In this document: piece after piece, positions 6,223-10,947 of the stretch
How positions within the stretch are numbered: position 1 is the stretch's first letter
How the letters are laid out: every line of letters starts with the position of its first letter
Assembly: GCA_934402375.1 (NCBI GenBank)
Contig: CAKRUB010000052.1
Span: forward strand, 1-10,947
Reading direction: 5' to 3'
Source: an uncultured Acetatifactor sp.
GTDB taxonomy: Bacteria > Bacillota > Clostridia > Lachnospirales > Lachnospiraceae
Length of the DNA stretch: 10,947 nucleotides
Translations under genes and position numbers: made by a program
Notes under the pieces: generated by a model
What the model saw: the letters and a program-made list of their open reading frames with translations, nothing else
What the model was told of the DNA's origin: nothing
The model's database searches: none

Positions 6223-6259
6223 TGCGCAAAGAGCATGCGCAGAAATGGGGTTAAAAATG
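6223..6259 (+). repeat. Shared 37-bp leader, copy 2 (before the CYTH gene)
   Basis: TGCGCA (6223-6228), a 7-nt spacer, TGCGCA (6236-6241), then GAAATGGGGTTAAAA and the ATG at 6257-6259. It is 30/37 identical to the copy before the aminopeptidase, and six of the seven differences are transitions. The match ends at the start codon in both. Confidence 0.7.
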
Positions 6260-6751
6260 GAAATCGAACGGAAATTTACAATCAGAAGACTACCGGAAAA
6301 TCTGGAAAGCTATCCCTCACATCACATAGAACAGGCTTATCTCTGCACCTCCCCCGTCGTCCGTGTGCGCAAGGAGGATGACGATTACATCCTCACCTAC
6401 AAGGGCAGCGGCATGATGGCAAGAGAAGAACATAACCTTGCGCTGAACAGGGATGCCTATTATCATCTGCGCGAAAAGGCTGACGGTAACATCATATCGA
6501 AGAAGCGTTATCTGATTCCTCTTGTAAATCCGGTCTTTGCAGAGGGCGCTCCGACCCCGCCGGAGGGCTACGAGCTGACCATCGAGCTGGATGTCTTCGA
6601 CCCGCCCTTCGACCCGCTCATCATGGCAGAGGTGGAGTTCGGCAGCAAGGAAGCCGCCGAGGCATTCATTCCGCCGGATTGGTTCAGCGAGGATGTCACC
6701 TACCGCAAAGAGTACCACAACTCCTATATGGCGCTCCAGACATGGCGCTGA
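6257..6751 (+). CDS. CYTH-domain protein (triphosphate tunnel metalloenzyme)
   Basis: The 164-residue protein is essentially one CYTH domain. It opens with the diagnostic ExExK motif MEIERKF (E2, E4, K6). Alternating basic and acidic residues follow on strands that would line the tunnel: VVRVRK (34-39), YILTYKG (44-50), SKKRY (81-85), YELTIELDVF (105-114) and AEVEF (124-128). The C-terminal VTYRKEYHNSYMA (147-159) is also typical. Such enzymes hydrolyse or cyclise triphosphate substrates (inorganic triphosphate, thiamine triphosphate, or ATP in class IV cyclases) with a divalent metal; which one applies here is unclear. An ATG at 6245 lies in frame, but 6257 is preferred: it starts the protein directly at the motif and is 6 nt after GGGG. 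It is the only plus-strand gene, divergent from the DJ-1 operon and convergent with the EAL gene. Confidence 0.9.
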   Translation: MEIERKFTIRRLPENLESYPSHHIEQAYLCTSPVVRVRKEDDDYILTYKGSGMMAREEHNLALNRDAYYHLREKADGNIISKKRYLIPLVNPVFAEGAPTPPEGYELTIELDVFDPPFDPLIMAEVEFGSKEAAEAFIPPDWFSEDVTYRKEYHNSYMALQTWR

Positions 6752-6765
6752 GCCTATTCACATGA

Positions 6766-6811
6766 GAAAAAGTCGTTACCACAGGCAACCTATGGTAACG
6801 ACTTAATTTTT
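6766..6811. terminator. Bidirectional terminator between CYTH and EAL genes
   Basis: AAGTCGTTACCA (6770-6781) pairs perfectly with TGGTAACGACTT (6793-6804) around an 11-nt loop. The plus side is followed by AATTTTT (6805-6811), and on the minus side the run 6767-6771 reads as T's. It serves both convergent genes. The EAL stop codon (6790-6792) lies in the loop and its last four sense codons form one arm. Confidence 0.88.
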
Positions 6812-8697
6812 GCAAGAAATTCTCTCTCCGGTACCGGCTCGGAGAAATAATATCCCTGTAGATATTCACAGCCCATCTCTGTAAGAAGCTCCTGCTGCTG
6901 TTCTGTCTCAACGCCCTCCGCAACGATATGCATATGTATGTCCCGAATCATTGCCGCCGTGTGACGCAGCGCACACATCGCGTTCTCATTCTCCATCGCG
7001 TACCAGACCATTGATTTGTCCAGCTTGATGATGCGGAACGGATGCTTCAGGACATTGCAGAGATTGGAATAGCCTGTGCCATAATCATCCAGCGAAAAGG
7101 TCACACCTCCGACCGACATGCACTCCATGGTATTCCAGAGAACCTCCTCGTCCATGGTCGTCTCTGTCACCTCAAGGTTAATCCTGTCATACGGGATTCC
7201 ATATTCATCCATGATCCCGTACAGCATCTCGCAGATATCCTCCTGCATACACTGTACGACAGAAAGATTCACTTCTATGAAGTCGATTCCCTTTTCCCAT
7301 ATCTTTTCGCGCGCCATCATCTCACAGACAGTGCGGAAAACAAATTCCCCGATCTTTAAGATCATGCCGTTGCGCTCCGCCATCGGAATAAACTCCTCCG
7401 GACTGATAAAGCCCATTTCCGGGTCAAAGAGACGGATCAGCGCCTCCGCGGAGTGATACCTCTTTCCGGTCGATGAATAGATCGGCTGATAGTAAACCTG
7501 AAATGTGCCCTGCTTTAACGCGCGCTGCATGCAATGCTGTATCTGAAGCTCTCTCTTTCTCTTTGCCAGTATCTCTTCACCGACATGGAGAGCCTGCCCG
7601 TCATTCTGTTCAAAGGGAACCATTGCGGAATAGTCGATTGCATCCATGATGTCCTCGACGGTCTTGACTTCCTTGGGATAATCCAGCTGGATCAACACTG
7701 TCTCAAGCTGCAAATTCATGTCCTCGCTGATGACGCCCTGACCGATCCTGTTTCTCAGGATGTCAACCACACATTCGAGCTTTCCCTGATCATCTTCCAC
7801 AAAGACCGCCAGTCTGCCGTCCGCCAGATAGAAAAGCTCCACCGGCCCCAGCGCCGTTTTCAGCTGCTCCACCGCTTCCTTCAGCAGTGTCTTTCCCAGT
7901 TCAAGCCCGACCGCCTCGCGTAGGGACTGGAAATTTGTCACATTGATAATCAGCAGGTGGAATTTCTCCTGCTTCCTGACCGCGCTTATAACGACCTTTT
8001 CAAAGCCCCGCCTGTTATACACTCCGAGATATTTATCCTCATCCCCGTCAGGACTTTCCAGTGCCATATAGAGAAGCAGCAGGGAAATCGAGGTTGCAAA
8101 CTGCAATACCAGCGCATGAGGAATCAATGCCTGAACGACACAGCCGATCACCGACGCCGTAAGGTACAGACCAACGGAAGTAATCTGCCATTTTGTCAGA
8201 ACAGTTTTGTATCTCGCTGTCGTCACCACCGTGGCTACCATGTAATATACGGTAACAGCATACAAAAGCAGGAAACCTACACCATGCTGATAGCCGTCCG
8301 CCTGAGTATAATGAAATATAAAGCCCGTGAAAGGGGACAGCATGATCATAAGAACCGATACCGCGAGCGGTGCAAACAGGACAAGCCGATCCCTCATACC
8401 CCACTTGCTCCGATCCTTTCCGGTGGAGATATAGAGGTAGAGATAATATAAAAAGGGAAGCGTGTTAAACAGACTCAGATAGATTACGTTCACAAGATAC
8501 ACGACCCACGGCACATAGCGGATCTCATCCAGCACAACCGTCAGAATATCCACAATGTCCGTAAGCAGGGACAGCCAGATCAGCCATACGAACGCAAAGG
8601 ACTGAGGCATACGAATGCTCTTCTTATGGTAGAAATGTATCAATATGACAACAGCCAGGACCATGGCTGCAATATCATAATGCAAAATATAACTCAT
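6790..8697 (-). CDS. Membrane-bound degenerate GGDEF / intact EAL c-di-GMP phosphodiesterase
   Basis: The protein has 635 residues. The first ~212 form about six or seven hydrophobic segments (roughly 7-21, 33-55, 64-90, 104-120, 138-158, 173-190, 196-212), a membrane sensor region I cannot name. Residues about 222-370 are GGDEF-like, but the signature position reads LADGR (291-295), so cyclase activity should be absent. Residues about 385-630 are an EAL domain with the catalytic set intact: EALIR (418-422), N477 in EVNLS, E509 in LEVTET, DDYGTGYS (537-544), K558 in KLDKS, E594 in VAEGVE and Q614 in YLQGYYFSEP. It should hydrolyse c-di-GMP to pGpG at the membrane, with the degenerate GGDEF perhaps acting as a GTP-binding regulatory module. 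The ATG at 8697 follows GGGGG by 5 nt and is preferred to a GTG at 8718. It begins 35 bp after the tRNA-Leu terminator, with no promoter visible between. Confidence 0.92.
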   Translation of the reverse strand: MSYILHYDIAAMVLAVVILIHFYHKKSIRMPQSFAFVWLIWLSLLTDIVDILTVVLDEIRYVPWVVYLVNVIYLSLFNTLPFLYYLYLYISTGKDRSKWGMRDRLVLFAPLAVSVLMIMLSPFTGFIFHYTQADGYQHGVGFLLLYAVTVYYMVATVVTTARYKTVLTKWQITSVGLYLTASVIGCVVQALIPHALVLQFATSISLLLLYMALESPDGDEDKYLGVYNRRGFEKVVISAVRKQEKFHLLIINVTNFQSLREAVGLELGKTLLKEAVEQLKTALGPVELFYLADGRLAVFVEDDQGKLECVVDILRNRIGQGVISEDMNLQLETVLIQLDYPKEVKTVEDIMDAIDYSAMVPFEQNDGQALHVGEEILAKRKRELQIQHCMQRALKQGTFQVYYQPIYSSTGKRYHSAEALIRLFDPEMGFISPEEFIPMAERNGMILKIGEFVFRTVCEMMAREKIWEKGIDFIEVNLSVVQCMQEDICEMLYGIMDEYGIPYDRINLEVTETTMDEEVLWNTMECMSVGGVTFSLDDYGTGYSNLCNVLKHPFRIIKLDKSMVWYAMENENAMCALRHTAAMIRDIHMHIVAEGVETEQQQELLTEMGCEYLQGYYFSEPVPEREFLAKIKSLP

Positions 8698-8732
8698 CTT
8701 TTCCCCCAAAATCTGCACATTTTTCTAAAAGC

Positions 8733-8762
8733 AAAAAGAGCGAACCTCTGAAGAGGCTGCTC
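8733..8762 (-). terminator. Terminator downstream of tRNA-Leu
   Basis: On the minus strand GAGC (8759-8762) pairs with GCTC (8738-8741) and an inner CCTCT/AGAGG stem closes a 2-nt loop, with a small internal loop between. TTTTT (8733-8737) follows. It lies 25 bp after the tRNA 3' end and just before the EAL gene. Confidence 0.75.
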
Positions 8763-8786
8763 ATGCTTCGATCTGCTCACGCAGGA

Positions 8787-8867
8787 TGCGGATAACAGGA
8801 CTTGAACCTGCACGTCAAGGACACCAGAACCTAAATCTGGCGCGTCTGCCAATTCCGCCATATCCGC
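8787..8867 (-). tRNA. tRNA-Leu (anticodon UAG)
   Basis: Acceptor arms GCGGATA (8861-8867) and TATCCGC (8788-8794) pair fully, with discriminator A at 8787. The anticodon stem CCAGA/TCTGG encloses the 7-nt loop TTTAGGT, giving anticodon TAG, which reads CUN leucine codons. The T arm is GCAGG-TTCAAGT-CCTGT. The long variable arm (TGTCCTTGACGT region) is typical of class II tRNAs such as leucine. The CCA end is not encoded. It is a single gene with its own consensus promoter and terminator. Confidence 0.96.
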
Positions 8868-8895
8868 TTAAAATATATTTCCTATCACTTTTTTT

Positions 8896-8925
8896 ATTAT
8901 AGCGTGGCTTTTCTGTTTTTGTCAA
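8896..8925 (-). promoter_or_regulatory. Promoter of tRNA-Leu
   Basis: On the minus strand a perfect TTGACA (8920-8925) and a perfect TATAAT (8896-8901) are separated by 18 bp, about 28 bp upstream of the mature tRNA 5' end. This is the strongest promoter match in the window. Confidence 0.9.
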
Positions 8926-8957
8926 GGATTCCCAATATTTCTCCTGCCGGTTTCTCC

Positions 8958-9123
8958 CGCCGCGGTTACTGTTCACTCCGTTCACAGCAACACGCTTCGC
9001 GATGCACACAAAATGCATTTTCAATGCATTTTGGCGCCTGCAAGTCTCGCAAAATTGCATTTCATGCAATTTTGACTTCGCGGAATATGGACTGTGAACA
9101 GTAACCCCGCCGCGTTACTGTTC
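8958..9123. repeat. Extragenic palindromic mosaic element
   Basis: This gene-free stretch between the esterase and tRNA-Leu is packed with symmetry. GGTTACTGTTCAC (8964-8976) is a perfect inverted copy of 9094-9106. Inside are the palindrome AAAATGCATTTT (9010-9021) and a 10-bp dyad AAAATTGCAT/ATGCAATTTT (9051-9060 and 9064-9073, 3-nt loop) that continues as AAGTC/GACTT after a 4-nt bulge. CGCCGCG(G)TTACTGTTC recurs directly at both borders (8958-8974 and 9108-9123), differing by one G. No reading frame here looks real. It resembles an extragenic repeat or a small non-autonomous element; no transposase is present. Confidence 0.65.
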
Positions 9124-9160
9124 TGCCCTGTATTCCGGCATTCGCTGCCGCGGCGGAGGC

Positions 9161-10501
9161 TTACATCGGTCCCTTGTCCCGCAGAAAGGTATGCCACAGC
9201 TTCTTCCGGCACTGCATCGGCGAGGCATAGCCGCCGGCTTTTCCGTCAAACAGCCTGAAGCCTCTCTGTCTCCTGGAGACAGGCTTCCACTCCGGTAGCC
9301 CATCCCCGTTCGGGTTGCCGCCGCTCCTCACAAAGTTTGCGACATAATCTATCATCTGTCTGCTGAGTTCGTGATCCGTCTCCTCAAAGGTTCGCCAGCA
9401 TCTGTCCATATTGCCGAACATATACCAGAGGTCTGCCGCGTGATACGCCTTAAACTTCTTTCCCGGCAGCTCCCTGTCAAAGAGGTAGCCGTACACCGGC
9501 TTTCTGCCCACTCTGGCATTGCGGCGCGCGTAGCCGTACGCCATCTCATAGATCAGATAGGGCATAAAGTCCTGTGAGGTGATTCCCACGATCAGCGGAA
9601 TATCCAGATCTGTCCCATCCTTTCGGATCTTCTGCGGCAGTTCCGGAATAATCTTCCCGTCAATTCCCGGCTGTAAATAATGCAGGTCTCCATGCTCTCT
9701 CGACACGGTATACCATGCCTCCCATACTTCCTTCGCAGGCAGAGCACGGAATGCCGCCTCATCCGCTGCCCCCGCTCTCTCCCTGACCTCCGCCCAGAAG
9801 CTCTCTGCCTCCTGCTCCGTATAAGGTCTGGCAAGCTTCGGTACACAGCCTGCACCGGACATCATGATCGCCCCAGTGATGATTCCCCTGAGCTGATTTG
9901 TATAGAGCAGGTCATTAATGCTCATCGCCCCTGCGGATTGCCCCATCAATGTGATTCTTCCGGGATTGCCGCCGAACGCCGCTATGTTCTCCTTCACCCA
10001 CCGGATCGCCGCCATCTGGTCATGCAGTCCGTAATTTCTCGACCGGTAAAGCGAGAACACGTTCAGCCGGTAGCCGACGGAAACATAGACGATTCCCCGC
10101 TTTGTGTACTCCCTGCCATCCCCGTAGGGCATCTCGCCGATGGTTCCCGTCTCATGCCCTCCACCGTGAATAAAGACAAGTACCGGACAGTTCTCTCCCC
10201 GCAGCGGCTTTTGGATGTTCAGCTCCAGCGCATCCTCCTCATAGCGAAAGCTGCTGCCCTTTCGGAACTCCTCGTAGTAAAAGTTTCCCACGTCCTTCGA
10301 CTCGTCCCGGAAGGTATCATACTGCAGGCAGTCCGTCTCCTGCACTGTCGCATCATAGATGCCTTCCCAGTGCGTAACCGACACCGGATACTCAAACCGC
10401 TCCGCCGTCGCATAGCGTATCCCATGGAAAAAAATGTCGTCTGCGCGCTCCGTTCCCCTAATCTTTCCGCACTTTGTGTCTAAAATAATATCCTTCGTCA
10501 T
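9161..10501 (-). CDS. Type-B carboxylesterase
   Basis: This 446-residue alpha/beta-hydrolase belongs to the carboxylesterase type-B family, though it is compact beside the more usual 500-550. Visible motifs are the early loop FFHGIRYA (24-31), the oxyanion loop VFIHGGGHETG (109-119), YRLNVFS (144-150), the block QMAAIRWVKENIAAFGGNP (162-180), the nucleophile elbow MGQSAGA (186-192, Ser189) and the histidine region AYHAADLWYMFGN (352-364, His354). The acid is probably D311 in GITSQDFMPY, where many relatives have Glu in an NxxE context, so this position is less certain. The C-terminal FVRSGGNPNGDGLPEW (390-405) is characteristic. No signal peptide is seen, so it is probably cytosolic. It hydrolyses carboxylic esters; the natural substrate is unknown. 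The ATG at 10501 follows GGGAGAGG by about 8 nt. It is a single gene, with no same-strand partner nearby and no classical terminator downstream. Confidence 0.9.
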   Translation of the reverse strand: MTKDIILDTKCGKIRGTERADDIFFHGIRYATAERFEYPVSVTHWEGIYDATVQETDCLQYDTFRDESKDVGNFYYEEFRKGSSFRYEEDALELNIQKPLRGENCPVLVFIHGGGHETGTIGEMPYGDGREYTKRGIVYVSVGYRLNVFSLYRSRNYGLHDQMAAIRWVKENIAAFGGNPGRITLMGQSAGAMSINDLLYTNQLRGIITGAIMMSGAGCVPKLARPYTEQEAESFWAEVRERAGAADEAAFRALPAKEVWEAWYTVSREHGDLHYLQPGIDGKIIPELPQKIRKDGTDLDIPLIVGITSQDFMPYLIYEMAYGYARRNARVGRKPVYGYLFDRELPGKKFKAYHAADLWYMFGNMDRCWRTFEETDHELSRQMIDYVANFVRSGGNPNGDGLPEWKPVSRRQRGFRLFDGKAGGYASPMQCRKKLWHTFLRDKGPM

Positions 10502-10545
10502 GTGTACCCTCTCCCATTGCAGACCAATAAGATTTACTTAAGCTC

Positions 10546-10574
10546 ATTTTAGCACATCTGCCAATAATTTGCTA
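10546..10574 (-). promoter_or_regulatory. Candidate promoter of the carboxylesterase gene
   Basis: On the minus strand TAAAAT (10546-10551) is preceded by TGC, an extended -10, with TAGCAA (10569-10574) at the -35 position and a 17-bp spacer. The same weak TAGCAA appears in the candidate CYTH promoter. An overlapping alternative is TTGGCA-N17-TTAAGT. Confidence 0.35.
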
Positions 10575-10947
10575 CCATGCTCTCTCTTCGGTCTCCTCTT
10601 CTTCGCAGATGCCGAGGACAAAAGCCCTGATGGGCTGCTGGAAGTCAGCGAGCCGTTCCTTACGCCACGATACTAGACCGGTGGGCTGTAATTGGCTGAA
10701 TTGTTTGAATGTGCAGGAGCCTCTAGTTGTGCTTAGTGGTGACAAAAGAGCGTTATGAGCAAAAATCCGCCTGTTTGAGCGCAGCGAGTTAAGGATTTTT
10801 GCGAGTGCACTTAGCTGTTTGATCAACACTTAGCACAACTTGGTTCCGGAACCCTGAAAACAATTCATGCAATTTCAGACAGGCGAGGCGTCTGCTCCGC
10901 AGCCGGCGCCGCTCTGCGGCTCATCTTTTATTTCATTGCACGGGCAC
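10575..10947. other. Gene-free right end
   Basis: I see no convincing gene here. An 85-codon minus-strand frame (10572-10829) has no recognisable domain, no good ribosome site and runs through the inverted repeats, so it is not called. The stretch holds a small GCCC/GGGC hairpin with a short T-run on the minus strand (about 10610-10630), the nested repeats at 10726-10839, and a GC-rich hairpin near 10908-10920. Confidence 0.5.
10726..10839. repeat. Nested inverted-repeat element
   Basis: The outer arms GTTGTGCTTAGTG (10726-10738) and CACTTAGCACAAC (10827-10839) pair at 12 of 13 positions. The inner arms GCAAAAATCC (10759-10768) and GGATTTTTGC (10793-10802) pair perfectly around 24 nt. A second CACTTAGC (10808-10815) repeats the start of the outer right arm (10827-10834), so two 3' arms could compete for one 5' arm. 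From memory, the inner spacer resembles a motif common between genes of this bacterial group. Confidence 0.55.

Noticed and set aside
8958..9123. CRISPR array
   Set aside because: The repeats are palindromic and unevenly spaced, with no regular repeat-spacer units.
8815..9212. Several short frames on both strands over the tRNA flank and palindromic region
   Set aside because: They cover tRNA-Leu and symmetric repeats, and none has a start signal or protein-like composition.
9680..10483. 267-codon plus-strand frame opposite the carboxylesterase
   Set aside because: Antisense shadow; rich in Arg, His and Leu without domain features.
10572..10829. 85-codon minus-strand reading frame at the right end
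   Set aside because: No recognisable domain, no good ribosome binding site, and it runs through the nested inverted repeats; most likely a chance frame.

Overview
The window looks like chromosome of a Gram-positive, moderately GC-rich gut Clostridium relative, probably Lachnospiraceae. This is inferred from strong GGAGG-type ribosome binding sites, sigma-A style promoters, the family mix (M18 aminopeptidase, CYTH, DUF4143 ATPase, GGDEF/EAL, type-B carboxylesterase) and the style of the intergenic palindromes. No species can be named. Almost everything is on the minus strand; only the CYTH gene reads plus.

Layout from left to right. 1-1313 (minus) is the N-terminal part of a secreted protein with glycine-rich beta-helix-like repeats, cut by the left edge. 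Just upstream of it is a 115-residue orphan pseudo-receiver (1394-1741), whose promoter carries two 11-bp direct repeats 20 bp apart. A rho-independent terminator (1864-1896) closes an AT-rich gene for an AAA/DUF4143 ATPase (1913-3124), whose promoter is embedded in three copies of an AACCGCAAAA repeat. Next come an M18 aminopeptidase (3222-4502), GDP-L-fucose synthase (4575-5519) and a DJ-1/PfpI protein (5516-6079). The last two overlap by 4 bp and share a clear promoter. A divergent intergenic region separates them from the CYTH triphosphatase-like gene (6257-6751).

The CYTH gene converges with a membrane-anchored degenerate-GGDEF/intact-EAL c-di-GMP phosphodiesterase (6790-8697), and one hairpin serves both ends. 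Upstream are tRNA-Leu(UAG) with its own promoter and terminator, a dense palindromic intergenic element (8958-9123), a type-B carboxylesterase (9161-10501), and a gene-free right end (10575-10947) with nested inverted repeats.

The genes do not form one obvious pathway. Fucose synthase, the secreted repeat protein and c-di-GMP turnover all relate loosely to cell surface and lifestyle control, but that link is inference. The most unusual signal is a 37-bp leader shared by the aminopeptidase and CYTH genes. It is 30/37 identical, ends exactly at both start codons and contains TGCGCA-N7-TGCGCA. Also notable are the triple repeat at the ATPase promoter, the spaced direct repeats at the pseudo-receiver promoter, and two extragenic palindromic elements. 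I see no CRISPR array, transposase, phage gene or evident defence island.
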